DNA of 64,000 nt. Source: Candidatus Binatia bacterium (GTDB lineage Bacteria > Desulfobacterota > Binatia > Bin18). A model generated the notes under the pieces. It saw only the letters and a list, made by a program, of their open reading frames with translations, ran no database searches and was not told the origin of the DNA. The stretch lies in assembly GCA_951812575.1 (NCBI GenBank), contig OX638322.1, forward strand, positions 2,727,925 to 2,791,924, in the 5' to 3' direction. Position numbers and translations under genes: made by a program. Of this stretch, positions 16,719-25,245 are shown piece by piece (position 1 is the first letter of the stretch; each line of letters begins with the position of its first letter).

Positions 16719-18347
16719 CTATTGCAGGACAAACTCCTTATAGCCGCCATCAGCCGCGGCCCGGCACCTCTTCCGATACTCTGGAACCGTGTTGGCGTAC
16801 AGGAGCAGGGCGCGCGCCTTACCGGGAATATTCGCCCCCATAAACCAAGACTCCGTATCGGTCAGGAGCGTCTGCGAAGCAATCTCGTTCGAGTGATCTA
16901 CCCATTCCTGCTCTGCCTGTAGGGTGGGCGCAATGCTTGATAGGTCCTTCTCACGCATATGTCCGATACAATCCGCAATCCATTCCACAATCATCTCAGC
17001 GCAGACGGTGTAGTTGCAGAAGGCCGTGCTGGCGGCAATAAAGAAATTCGGGAAGCCAGCAGTCTGGATACCCAGATAGCTGCGCGGCCCATTGGCCCAC
17101 TTATCCCGAAACGTCTGACCGCCTTCGCCGCGAATATCGATCCGGGTCAGCGGTCCGGACACCGCGTCGAAACCAGTGGCATAGATAATCACGTCGAGTT
17201 CGTACTCGGCATCCTGGGTCTGCACACCCTTAGGGGTAATGCGTTCGATCGGGGCCTTACGGACGTCAACCAATTTCACATTGTCCCGGTTGTAGGCCTC
17301 GTAATAGTGAGTTTCCAAGGGTATCCGCTTAGCACCGAATGGATGATCCTTGGGAACCAGCAATTCGGCCACCTCGGGGTCGTGCACCCGCTCGCGTATT
17401 TTGTTGCGAACGAACTCGGAGAACGTTTCGTTGGCTTCCTGGCTAGTCATAATATCGCGGAAATTGCCGAGCCATTTGGTGAAGCCGGGCTGTATCCATA
17501 ACTTCTCGTACAGCTCCAACCGTTCTTCCTCCGAGACCTCCAGGGCCGAACGTGGGTCGAATTCGTGTTCAAAGCCGGCCGAGGTTCCGCGACACTTTTT
17601 ATGGATTTCCGGGTAGCGGGCCTTCCACGCGGCCTGGGCCTCCGGGCTGACCTCCGAATTCCTGCACGGTGCGGCGTAGTTCGGGGTGCGCTGAAAGACA
17701 GTGAGATGACCGGCTTCTTCGGCCACGATCGGGATGAGCTGAATGGCCGTGGCACCCGTGCCGATGCAGCCGACCCGTTTGCCGCTGAAGTCCACCTTTT
17801 CCTTGGGCCAGCTCGAGGTGTGAAACGATTCGCCCTTGAAGCTATCGATGCCTGCAAAGGGCGGCGTATACTTCGCGGACAGCACACCGACCGCGCCAAT
17901 GAGAAACTGGGCCCGGGCGCGCTGGCCACCCTCAACCTGGACCTCCCAGCAGTGCGCGTCCTCGTCGTAGACCGCCGAGCTGACCCGAGAGTTGAGCTGG
18001 ATGTAGGGGCGCAGCTTGAACTTGTCGGCCACAAAGTTGAGGTAGCGCTCGTTCTCGGGCTGACCGGAAAAGTGCTCCTTCCAGTTCCATTCCTGTAAGA
18101 GTTCCTCCGACCATGAATACCCGTAGGTCTCACTCTCGGAGTCAAAGCGGCAACCCGGATAGCGGTTCCAATACCAGGTGCCGCCCACGCCGCCCGCGTC
18201 CTCAAAGACGCGCACCGACAGCCCCATCTCTCTGAGTTTGTACAGCTGATACAAGCCTGACACCCCGGCGCCAATCACGATCGCGTCATACTGCTCGACC
18301 GCGCCGTTGCCGTTTGGCTTCTGCGGATGTTGTTGCATATTCCCCAT
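16719..18347 (-). CDS. Baeyer-Villiger flavin monooxygenase (copy B)
   Basis: 542 residues from ATG 18347, which has AAGGAGGGGATATC before it; a longer frame upstream lacks this site. Motifs match copy A: VIGAGVSGLYQLYKLREMGL, VGCIGTGATAIQLIP and FKGESFHTSSW (BVMO fingerprint). Differences from copy A are scattered single substitutions, for example LVGAVG/LIGAVG and EEIHKR/PEIHKK, consistent with functional divergence and not decay. An acyl-CoA dehydrogenase-like flavoprotein gene lies 107 bases upstream on the same strand. Confidence 0.9.
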   Translation of the reverse strand: MGNMQQHPQKPNGNGAVEQYDAIVIGAGVSGLYQLYKLREMGLSVRVFEDAGGVGGTWYWNRYPGCRFDSESETYGYSWSEELLQEWNWKEHFSGQPENERYLNFVADKFKLRPYIQLNSRVSSAVYDEDAHCWEVQVEGGQRARAQFLIGAVGVLSAKYTPPFAGIDSFKGESFHTSSWPKEKVDFSGKRVGCIGTGATAIQLIPIVAEEAGHLTVFQRTPNYAAPCRNSEVSPEAQAAWKARYPEIHKKCRGTSAGFEHEFDPRSALEVSEEERLELYEKLWIQPGFTKWLGNFRDIMTSQEANETFSEFVRNKIRERVHDPEVAELLVPKDHPFGAKRIPLETHYYEAYNRDNVKLVDVRKAPIERITPKGVQTQDAEYELDVIIYATGFDAVSGPLTRIDIRGEGGQTFRDKWANGPRSYLGIQTAGFPNFFIAASTAFCNYTVCAEMIVEWIADCIGHMREKDLSSIAPTLQAEQEWVDHSNEIASQTLLTDTESWFMGANIPGKARALLLYANTVPEYRKRCRAAADGGYKEFVLQ

Positions 18348-18454
18348 GATATCCCCTCCTTGCCGTTTTTGTTCGTTGCCCAGATATATCGCATCCCTGG
18401 GCTGGTTTCGAGTGGTGCGGCTCAACTACGAAGTCGGACACCTGGCGGTCCCGT

Positions 18455-19600
18455 TCAGAACAGGGGGTCGAGTGGCTCGCCGCCGAGTAATACCCGTCCG
18501 GCGGAATGCTGAATGCCACGCGAGGATTCATAGCCAAAGGCAATGGCGTGCAGATTCCTGAGCGCCCGTTCCAGTGGGTTGCCCTGCATAAACCCTGCGC
18601 GCGTGCCCCGGGCATATAGCTGGCTGACGGTATCCCGCGCCGTGTCCAGGACATAGAAAGTGGAGGCGTACAGTTCCGCCCGGAGCGGTAACGGGACCTC
18701 AGCACCGGTACTCGCCGGGTCCCAGACGGCGTTTGTCGCAGCAAGAAGCCCCGCCCGGGCCGCCCGTAATGCGGCGCTGCTGTGAGCAATCAGCTCCTGA
18801 ATCGGCGTTTGGTCACGGATCGTCTGCCCGCTAAAGGAGGAGACCTTGGCACCCAGCGCTTCTCTGGCACTCGCCACAGCAGTGTCCAAGGCCCCCAGGG
18901 CGACGGCAGCACCGGCGGGCGCAAACAATAACGGGAGCGGGAGGCGATACAAGGGGCGGTCAATCACGCGTGGCTTAGCCGGAGTATGGGCGAAGCCTTC
19001 AGGTACGAAGACCTTATCCACACTCACAGCATGACTGCCCGTTCCACGCATGGCCGCGGCTCCCCGCCAGGTAGGCGAGATGACGATGTCCGCCGTTGGA
19101 ATCAGGAAAAGCCGTCCATCGGGTACGCCATTCACCTGGCGTGGCCTATCTCCATCCATGACCAGACCCGCGAGGGCGCACCAGGGGGCATCCTCACAGC
19201 CCGTTACAACCGGCCACTCGCCACTGAGGCGATAGCCGCCGTTTTCCGGAACGGCCCGACCGGCCGGTGCTGCCGAAAAGCCGAAGTTGCGGTTTGGCTC
19301 GGCAAAGAGTTTCGCCCGCTCGTCCTCAGCCAGCCAGCCGACAGCCAAACAGGCGGGCTGAGAATTTCCAATACACCAGCCAACGGCCGGGTCGGCGGCA
19401 CTGACCGCCTCAATAGCGGCGAGCGCGACAGCCGGAGAGGCTTCCGGGCCACCGACTTCGTGCGGGGCGAAGAGTCTAAAGAGTCCGACTTGGCCGACCG
19501 CGGTGAATACTTCGTTCGCCAGTCTGGCTTCCTGCTCTCCCTTGTCGAGATATTTCCGGATTATGGGTTGCAGTTCGAGCGCGGCAGTGACGGGGTTCAT
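18455..19600 (-). CDS. Acyl-CoA dehydrogenase-like flavin monooxygenase
   Basis: 381 residues. Start ATG 19600 follows GAGGAGCGGAGAT; a slightly longer frame exists upstream. N-terminal LANEVFTAVGQVGLFRLFAP and PAVGWCIGNSQPACLAVGWL are typical of the acyl-CoA dehydrogenase fold, as is the C-terminal IQHSAGRVLLG. The fit is closer to group D flavin hydroxylases (HsaA/HpaB-like) than to fatty acyl-CoA dehydrogenases because no clear catalytic Glu segment is seen. It may hydroxylate an aromatic or steroid-like substrate with reduced flavin. A decayed relative is at 2167-2328. It is divergent from the CaiB gene at 19751. Confidence 0.75.
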   Translation of the reverse strand: MNPVTAALELQPIIRKYLDKGEQEARLANEVFTAVGQVGLFRLFAPHEVGGPEASPAVALAAIEAVSAADPAVGWCIGNSQPACLAVGWLAEDERAKLFAEPNRNFGFSAAPAGRAVPENGGYRLSGEWPVVTGCEDAPWCALAGLVMDGDRPRQVNGVPDGRLFLIPTADIVISPTWRGAAAMRGTGSHAVSVDKVFVPEGFAHTPAKPRVIDRPLYRLPLPLLFAPAGAAVALGALDTAVASAREALGAKVSSFSGQTIRDQTPIQELIAHSSAALRAARAGLLAATNAVWDPASTGAEVPLPLRAELYASTFYVLDTARDTVSQLYARGTRAGFMQGNPLERALRNLHAIAFGYESSRGIQHSAGRVLLGGEPLDPLF

Positions 19601-19750
19601 ATCTCCGCTCCTCAAATTATGGGTTGCCTGAATGTTCTATACACTCCACGCTCTCACGGGAGCAAGAATAGGGAATATGGCCCCGCTTCGCCCTCTTGCC
19701 TCTCTTCCCTGGACTGTTATGGGGGCAGTAGAAAAATAAGGGAGGGCAGA

Positions 19751-20971
19751 ATGAATCAGCCGAAGCATGTACTGGACGGGTACAAGGTGTTGGATTTCAC
19801 CCAGATCGTGGCCGGACCGACCTGCACGCTGATGCTGGCGGAAATGGGGGCTGAGGTGATTAAGGTGGAACTGGCACCGGCGGGTGACGGCGCACGCATA
19901 GGGCCGGTTATAGTTGATGGCCGGAGCGGCTATTTTGTCCAGCACAACCGCGGCAAGAAGGACTTATGCCTGAACGCCAAGACCCCGGAGGGGTTGGCCA
20001 TCCTCAAGGGGCTGGTCGAGAAAGTCGATGTGCTGGTCGAGAACTATGCTCCCGGCGTCATCGGTCGCCTGGGCCTCGGCTACGACGTGGTGAGTCAGCT
20101 CAACCCCCGGCTGGTGATGTGTTCGATTTCCGCCTTTGGGCAGACCGGACCACTCGCCCACGAGCCCGGTTTCGACTGGGTGGGCGCGGCCTACTCAGGC
20201 GTCACTTCGATGGGCGGCGAAAAGGACGGCCCGCCCATATTCCCGATGGTGGCCCTGGGCGACGTCTCCACCGGAGCGCATGCTATGGGCGCGGTCTGCG
20301 CCGCGTTGTTATACCGCGAGCGCACCGGGCGCGGACAGCACCTGGACCTGGCGTTGCTCGATACCTATGCGCATTACCATGAAGCCAGCTTTCAGATGTA
20401 CAGCCTGAGCAAAGGAAAAATAAATCCGACTCGCTCGGGAGCGCATTCGTGGTATGCGGCTCCAGCTGGCGTGTTCAAGGGACATGAGCGCTATATGATT
20501 CTGATCGCGCCCCTGGAGCAGCACTGGACCAAGCTGTGCGAGGCAATGGGGCAGCCCGAGCTGGCGCGGGACCCGCGCTTTACCGATAACGAAGCGCGTA
20601 TGAATCATCTGGACGAATTGGTAGCGACCATTGAGGACTGGCTCCACTCTCAGCCGAGCGATGACGCGGCCATTGCCACGCTGAAAGAATATCATGTGCC
20701 GGTCGCGCCTATTCTGTCCGTACCTGAGGCCCTCCAGCATCCGCACCTGCGCCAGCGGGGAACGGTCCGAACGGTCCATGACCGCTTCCTCGGCGATATG
20801 GATGTCCCTGGCTTCGCGCTCCGGTTTTCGGAATTTCCTCAGACCCTTGAGCTGCAAGCCCCGACGCTGGGCGAGCATAATACGGAGATTCTGACCCAAT
20901 GGCTCGGCTATACGACAGACCAGGTACAAGAGTTGGAACGCAAGCAGATTCTGCGCAGCGGCCCGGCGTGA
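19751..20971 (+). CDS. CaiB/BaiF-family CoA-transferase
   Basis: 406 residues. ATG 19751 lies behind GGGAGGGCAGA; the frame is open far upstream, but that part is antisense to the acyl-CoA dehydrogenase-like gene. Class III CoA-transferase blocks are DFTQIVAGPTCTLMLAEMGA, EVIKVELAPAGD, NRGKKDLCLNAKTPEG and MCSISAFGQTGP, plus the catalytic Asp in VALGDVSTGAHAMG. These enzymes move CoA between carboxylic acids, activating a substrate for degradation. Two further members are at 43280-44467 and 48464-49672. The stop codon is TGA, which shows UGA works as termination in this genome. Confidence 0.9.
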   Translation: MNQPKHVLDGYKVLDFTQIVAGPTCTLMLAEMGAEVIKVELAPAGDGARIGPVIVDGRSGYFVQHNRGKKDLCLNAKTPEGLAILKGLVEKVDVLVENYAPGVIGRLGLGYDVVSQLNPRLVMCSISAFGQTGPLAHEPGFDWVGAAYSGVTSMGGEKDGPPIFPMVALGDVSTGAHAMGAVCAALLYRERTGRGQHLDLALLDTYAHYHEASFQMYSLSKGKINPTRSGAHSWYAAPAGVFKGHERYMILIAPLEQHWTKLCEAMGQPELARDPRFTDNEARMNHLDELVATIEDWLHSQPSDDAAIATLKEYHVPVAPILSVPEALQHPHLRQRGTVRTVHDRFLGDMDVPGFALRFSEFPQTLELQAPTLGEHNTEILTQWLGYTTDQVQELERKQILRSGPA

Positions 20972-21017
20972 GAGGGCAGGGCATTCTCCACATACGCTGA
21001 GTTCGACACGAAAAAGC

Positions 21018-21257
21018 ATGAATAACGATAAACGACAGCTTATAGAATCCTTAGTGCGCTCAATCCCGGCATTGACCGCTGGCCAACTCCACTGGATTCA
21101 GCGTGTGATTTCTGTTTTCTCTGCCGATCACAGATTTATCCTGAATGGGAGTAATTTGTTCGATGAAACCACCCTGCAAAACTTCGGAGATGCTCTGCGG
21201 GTTCATCATAGTTTCTCATCAGAGCCATTTAGCAAAGATAAGTTTGGGAATTATATA
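21018..21257 (+). pseudogene. 5' part of a small ORF split by the IS1595-type element
   Basis: 80 codons from ATG 21018 (MNNDKRQLIESLVRSIPALT ... HHSFSSEPFSKDKFGNYI), then the element begins. Removing 21258-25077 (element plus one target copy) joins this in frame to 25078-25245, giving a 135-residue protein. In its present state the frame runs only a few codons into the element (PVYQN-stop at 21275). The family is not recognised. Its position tail-to-tail with a DNA methyltransferase would suit a restriction-modification partner, but 135 residues is short for a nuclease. Confidence 0.6.
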
Positions 21258-21271
21258 CCTGTGTACCAAAA
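21258..21271 (+). repeat. Left terminal inverted repeat
   Basis: CCTGTGTACCAAAA, identical to the complement of 25058-25071. The 12 bases outside it (GGGAATTATATA) are also mirrored at the right end. That is because the target itself was palindromic, so they should not be counted as element sequence. Confidence 0.75.
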
Positions 21272-21442
21272 TTAGGCCGACTTTCGAGTCCGCTTCCGGC
21301 CTGTCTTTTCTTCATAATCCCACTGTTTCTTAGGCTTTGCACCCAACACGACTTCCGCAATTCGCTCCGGTGAGGCGTCAATCCGGTCGGGCATGGCGTA
21401 CTTGAGGGGACGGCCTTGGGGCTTCTTGGATTTCTTCTTCAT
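21272..21442 (-). CDS. 56-residue basic protein, translationally coupled to the R-M passenger
   Basis: ATG 21442 overlaps the TGA of the R-M gene as ATGA, a classic coupling arrangement. The product starts MKKKSKKPQGRPLKYAMPDR, has a short acidic helix IDASPERIAEVVLG and ends KTGRKRTRKSA. It is strongly basic at both ends with no Cys, signal or membrane segment, so it may bind DNA or the R-M protein. The stop TAA at 21272-21274 abuts the left inverted repeat. I do not recognise a named family. Small proteins of this composition may be accessory genes of IS1595-type elements, but I am unsure. Confidence 0.6.
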   Translation of the reverse strand: MKKKSKKPQGRPLKYAMPDRIDASPERIAEVVLGAKPKKQWDYEEKTGRKRTRKSA

Positions 21443-24036
21443 GTCGTTTCCTCTTTTTTGTTCAAGAGGGGTAATTGAGCAGCGCCAATAAATTCGGCAC
21501 GCCGAATCTTGATGTCTTCATAGTTGGCAATGACTTCTGGAATTGAGGCCCGCACGTGATTTTCAATCTGGCCATCAAGACGAGCAATGGATTCATACAG
21601 TTGTTGCTTCTTCTTCTGTATTCTACGGATGCTTTTGAGGATACGCCTTTGCTCCTCCAGTTCAGGCAGTGGAATACGAATGTTGAAAAACGCATCTTTC
21701 GTGATGCCTGGGTTAATTTCACCTGAACAGGCCCGTTTCATGAGTGCGAGTATCTCAGGCTTGGTAAAGAAGTGCCTGATAAACTCCAGGAGAATCCTGT
21801 CAGGATTATGGCGGACAACAAAAAACCGGCTCGTCGCAATACAGCCATCGAATTGTTGAGGAACAAGGGCAACCCCGCGCATAGAATCATAGATATCAGG
21901 GAAAAGAATATCGTCTTTCCGCAGAATAAACCTCGCCCTACTCGGAATGTCTGAGGGGGAGTGTTCGCTAAAAGAAAGAATCTCCCCCTTTTCTAAATCA
22001 ACATCCCCTTTCTCAACATACTGCAAACTGGCATTGCTATCGTAAGCTGTGCGTTTGAATAACTCAGGCGATAATGTCAGCATCTCGCCCAGCCTATACC
22101 ATTGGTGCCCGGCTGATTTGAGCCGATTGATAAGTGTGCTGTAATTGGGATGGTAAAACCAGGGGTCAATGCGCCCCTTGAGTTCGCTGAATCGAATTTG
22201 GTTTTTGGGCGGGGGCTTCTGGAATCTCGCCGCGACATCCACCAAGTCGTTGCGTTCTATCTTATGGCCTACTGAGTTGATTCCCACTTCGCCCGCCCAA
22301 TCAATAAAAATGGTGTAATCAGGCGGTACTTTTTCGACTTTCTCGATAAACAGCAGGTGCCCCTCGTTGTTGGCACCAGAGACTTGAAACGCCAAGTGAG
22401 GCAGCCCAATCAGTGCTATGATCTTCGCGTGCTGGCAAATATAGTCCCGTAAATCCTTCATGCTCGGGTTGTTGAATACCCCGGCTGGGAGCACTAAGCC
22501 CGCTTTTCCTCCTGGTGCAAGCAGTTTAATAATCATTTCAACAAATAGCACCTCTTTACTGACATTTTTCGTTTTCCCCTGTTTGTTTTTTCCCAACGTG
22601 AATTTTTCGAGAACATCCGAGTCTTTTTCGCTCCCTGCGAATGGCGGATTTGAATAGATGATATTGAACTTTCCTTCTTCGCCTAACTCGTTGCTCCATT
22701 GGTCGGGCAATCCACTGGCCAAGGACATGCCATTTGTCTGAACGATGCCGGCATGTCCATCCCCATGCATAATCATGTTCATCTTCGCAACACGTGCCAT
22801 GCGGTCATTGATGTCACACCCATAGAGATTATGCGTGGCAAAGTAACTAATCCGATCTTGCAGTTGCTCTGATTTCAGATTCGGGTGCTCAACTTTCAGT
22901 CGATTGAGTACGCTTCTGATCGCCATGACGAGAAACCCGCCGCTCCCACATGAAGGGTCAAGCACTCGGTCGGTCGCCTTGGGGGGAATCATTGAGGCGA
23001 TGCACCGAACCAACTCACGAGGCGTAAAGAATTGCGCTAATTCACCCCGAAAGGTATTCCCCACCATTTGTTCAAAGACCGTCCCCTTAATATCCGCCCC
23101 GTCTATACTTCCCACTGTGCTGATAAGACTAAACCCTTGTAGGAGTTTGATGACTTCAAAAATGGTAAAGTCGTTAAGTTCAAGCGCCACTTGGGTGCGT
23201 TTTTGAAACTTCGACTCAAATACATCTTTGTAACGGCTTGCTGAGACGGCTTCCTTGAACACTTGGCGCAAACGAGTTGCAAGGGTTTTTGACGTATCAC
23301 TCGCTAAGACCATACATTTATAGACAGCGGGGACTTCACGCTCGTCATAGAGCTTCAGAAAAAGCAACTTCGTGAGTTCGTCAAAAGCCTGAGCGGGATC
23401 ATGACCTTCTTTTTCCAGGATCAGTTCGTGACACCGATGCACCACTCCCCGCATTTCGTTCTCGTCTCGAAATGGCGGCAAGGACATGGACTTTGGGATT
23501 TCTGCTACAACGGGCTCGGTTCCGACCCAGCGTGGAATATCACCAATCGGCTGTGATTCCCTCCCGAACCGCTCAGTTCTAAAGAACTGGGCAGGATTTT
23601 CCCCATTATGCCATGCATGGTATTCCGCCCCGAGGTTGCGCGCATAGGACTCAGCTTGACGTATTCCTTTCCTCTCGCGCGGCGCTTTCGTTTCAATGAC
23701 AAACAGACACTCTTTCGATGTGAAATCACGATACACGACGATATCTGCAAAAACCGTATCGTTTCCAGATTCTGCCGCTCGTCCTATACGACCTGCCGAG
23801 ACTTCAATGTCAATCTGCCTGCTCTCGTAGCCATATTCACGGATCAGCTTGATGATCCAGGCGATTCGCACCTTCGCTTCCGGCTTGAGGCTGCCATCTC
23901 TCCTGGTTGAATGTTTGAACAGCTTCTCGTGGAGCTTGGTATGAAGCTCCACACCATCCAATGCTTGTGTAAATTCAATAGGATTTCGGATTTCGTTCGG
24001 AAACAAATCATCCGAATCCACAGAACGAGATGCCAT
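21439..24036 (-). CDS. Single-chain restriction-modification protein (HsdR_N nuclease + N6-adenine methylase + specificity domain)
   Basis: 865 residues from ATG 24036. Residues ~30-150 resemble the HsdR N-terminal nuclease domain, with Asp98 (TVFADIVVY) and Glu115-x-Lys117 (FVIETKAP) forming a PD-(D/E)xK site. Residues ~320-600 are an HsdM-like N6-adenine methylase (DPSCGSGGF 360-368, NPPF 463-466). Residues ~625-865 hold one target-recognition domain and a C-terminal coiled coil (ELEEQRRILKSIRRIQKKKQ). No helicase/translocase is present. This resembles type IIG/IIC enzymes with all activities in one chain. The gene is visibly more AT-rich than its surroundings and follows the transposase by 16 bases, as a passenger. 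Confidence 0.8.
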   Translation of the reverse strand: MASRSVDSDDLFPNEIRNPIEFTQALDGVELHTKLHEKLFKHSTRRDGSLKPEAKVRIAWIIKLIREYGYESRQIDIEVSAGRIGRAAESGNDTVFADIVVYRDFTSKECLFVIETKAPRERKGIRQAESYARNLGAEYHAWHNGENPAQFFRTERFGRESQPIGDIPRWVGTEPVVAEIPKSMSLPPFRDENEMRGVVHRCHELILEKEGHDPAQAFDELTKLLFLKLYDEREVPAVYKCMVLASDTSKTLATRLRQVFKEAVSASRYKDVFESKFQKRTQVALELNDFTIFEVIKLLQGFSLISTVGSIDGADIKGTVFEQMVGNTFRGELAQFFTPRELVRCIASMIPPKATDRVLDPSCGSGGFLVMAIRSVLNRLKVEHPNLKSEQLQDRISYFATHNLYGCDINDRMARVAKMNMIMHGDGHAGIVQTNGMSLASGLPDQWSNELGEEGKFNIIYSNPPFAGSEKDSDVLEKFTLGKNKQGKTKNVSKEVLFVEMIIKLLAPGGKAGLVLPAGVFNNPSMKDLRDYICQHAKIIALIGLPHLAFQVSGANNEGHLLFIEKVEKVPPDYTIFIDWAGEVGINSVGHKIERNDLVDVAARFQKPPPKNQIRFSELKGRIDPWFYHPNYSTLINRLKSAGHQWYRLGEMLTLSPELFKRTAYDSNASLQYVEKGDVDLEKGEILSFSEHSPSDIPSRARFILRKDDILFPDIYDSMRGVALVPQQFDGCIATSRFFVVRHNPDRILLEFIRHFFTKPEILALMKRACSGEINPGITKDAFFNIRIPLPELEEQRRILKSIRRIQKKKQQLYESIARLDGQIENHVRASIPEVIANYEDIKIRRAEFIGAAQLPLLNKKEETT

Positions 24037-24052
24037 GTTGCCCCCTCCCCGC

Positions 24053-24994
24053 CTACGCCACCAAATCCCGGTACTCTAGCCGCTTGCCAACCATGCTTTT
24101 TGTCAGGGCGTCCATTTGCTCAATCGTGTCCAACGGACGGGCGTTGTGCCGACCGGAGAACTCCTGCACGCACCGCTCTAAGTGCTTCTCACTCATGTGA
24201 TGGTAGGTGCCGTGATAGCCGCGCTTCAACATCGCCCAAAAGCTCTCAATCCCGTTGGTGTGGGCTTGGTCCTTCACATATTCGCTCACACTATGCTTGA
24301 CGGACTCATGGTTGTCTAAGCCCTCATAGCTGCGATGCTCGTCCGTGTACACCTTCGCCCCTTCGGCGCGATGCGTATTGACGAACCCTTGGAGCGTCGG
24401 GGCATCCGTCCGTTTGACCACTGTTGCTTTGACGGTGTTGGTCTCACGGTCCTTGATGCCAACCACGGCAGATTTCCCAACCGGCCCACGACCGGCCTTG
24501 AGCTTCTTGCTGTTATGCTTGTTCTTCTCCCGGCCACCCATGTAGGTCTCGTCCGCTTCCGTCGGTCCTGCCATGCGGCCCGTCTCGTCATTCCACATTT
24601 CCCGAATCCGGTGGGCCAAATGCCATGCCGCCTTTTGGGTGATGTCCAAGTCCCGGTGTAACTTCATGCTGCTGACGCCTTTCAGGTGCGTGCTGTACAG
24701 GTAGAATGCCAGCGCCCACTTGTTGAGGGGCAGCTTGGAATTGTGCATGATGGTGTCCGTCTTCACGGTGAAGTTGGCCGTACAGTCCTTGCAATGGTAC
24801 TGCGGAGTCTGACGCTTGCCGGTCCGGGTCGAAATGGCGTCGCTCTCACACTTGGGGCACTGAATACCGTTCGGCCAACGACGCGCGACAAACCAGGCTT
24901 CGGCCTTGGCATCATCCCCAAACTGCTTGATGGCCTGGACGAGGCTGACGCCCTTGCGGTAGTGTTTTCCCGGTGCGTTGTGTGCGGTTGCCAT
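24053..24994 (-). CDS. IS1595-family (ISXO2-like) transposase
   Basis: 313 residues, ATG 24994 behind AGAGAGGGGATTC. An N-terminal zinc ribbon, CPKCESD...CKDC, precedes a DDE-type catalytic domain: EADETYMGGREKN (first Asp), AKVYTDEHRSYEGL (second Asp) and TNGIESFWAMLKRGYHGTYH (the N/E region in the IS1595 style). Length and order match intact ISXO2-like transposases, so the element may still be active. It is the first gene of the element's minus-strand operon. A pair of inverted copies of the terminal motif lies 30 bases upstream of its start. Confidence 0.9.
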   Translation of the reverse strand: MATAHNAPGKHYRKGVSLVQAIKQFGDDAKAEAWFVARRWPNGIQCPKCESDAISTRTGKRQTPQYHCKDCTANFTVKTDTIMHNSKLPLNKWALAFYLYSTHLKGVSSMKLHRDLDITQKAAWHLAHRIREMWNDETGRMAGPTEADETYMGGREKNKHNSKKLKAGRGPVGKSAVVGIKDRETNTVKATVVKRTDAPTLQGFVNTHRAEGAKVYTDEHRSYEGLDNHESVKHSVSEYVKDQAHTNGIESFWAMLKRGYHGTYHHMSEKHLERCVQEFSGRHNARPLDTIEQMDALTKSMVGKRLEYRDLVA

Positions 24995-25024
24995 GTTGAA
25001 TCCCCTCTCTGATTTATGGACTCA

Positions 25025-25068
25025 GTGTACCAAAATGAGGGGGATTAGTCAAGCGGTTTTTGGTACAC
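25025..25068. promoter_or_regulatory. Subterminal inverted pair of the end motif at the transposase promoter
   Basis: GTGTACCAAAA (25025-25035) and TTTTGGTACAC (25058-25068) are inverted copies 22 bases apart. The outer one is part of the right terminal repeat and the inner one lies just upstream of the transposase start at 24994. Transposase binding to both could repress its own promoter. Regulation is inferred; the repeat is seen. Confidence 0.45.
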
Positions 25069-25071
25069 AGG
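25058..25071 (-). repeat. Right terminal inverted repeat
   Basis: TTTTGGTACACAGG, the complement of the left repeat at 21258-21271, followed by the second TATATA at 25072-25077. Confidence 0.75.
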
Positions 25072-25077
25072 TATATA

Positions 25078-25245
25078 ATTCCCTTTCCAAAGCCCGGCTA
25101 CTGTTATGTTCGCAATGAGGACGGCCAGATTATTTTCAGTCTGTACTTTGACGGTGGAGGTGAGAGAAAATTACAGATCAAGAACTTGAGTAAAGATACT
25201 TGTCGAGTCCATGCAGAGTGGGAATTTTTCATACCTCAGGAATGA
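25078..25245 (+). pseudogene. 3' part of the ORF split by the IS1595-type element
   Basis: 55 codons continuing the frame of 21018-21257: IPFPKPGYCYVRNEDGQIIF ... GGGERKLQIKNLSKDTCRVHAEWEFFIPQE, stop TGA 25243-25245. The ERKLQIKNL stretch and the HAEWEF end are distinctive, but I cannot name the family. The last 17 bases overlap the tail of the convergent methyltransferase gene (25229-26116), a frequent arrangement for linked modification and restriction genes. Confidence 0.55.

Larger units (their letters stand above)
21258..25071. mobile_element. IS1595-type element carrying a restriction-modification passenger
   Basis: 3814 bases bounded by 14-bp perfect inverted repeats CCTGTGTACCAAAA (21258-21271) and its complement (25058-25071). 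TATATA is repeated directly outside each end (21252-21257 and 25072-25077). Inside, all on the minus strand, are an ISXO2-like transposase (24053-24994), a single-chain R-M protein (21439-24036) and a 56-codon basic ORF (21272-21442) that stops one base inside the left repeat. IS1595-family elements are known to carry passenger genes and usually make 8-bp duplications, so 6 bp is slightly unusual. The ancestral target was the palindrome GGGAATTATATAATTCCC. Confidence 0.8.

Noticed and set aside
18986..19750. Open frame upstream of the CaiB start
   Set aside because: It is antisense to the acyl-CoA dehydrogenase-like gene; the CaiB family begins at 19751, which has its own ribosome site.
21246..25083. 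A 26-bp terminal inverted repeat for the IS1595-type element
   Set aside because: The outer 12 bases belong to a palindromic target; the true repeat is 14 bp, because TATATA must be the target duplication for the host frame to rejoin.
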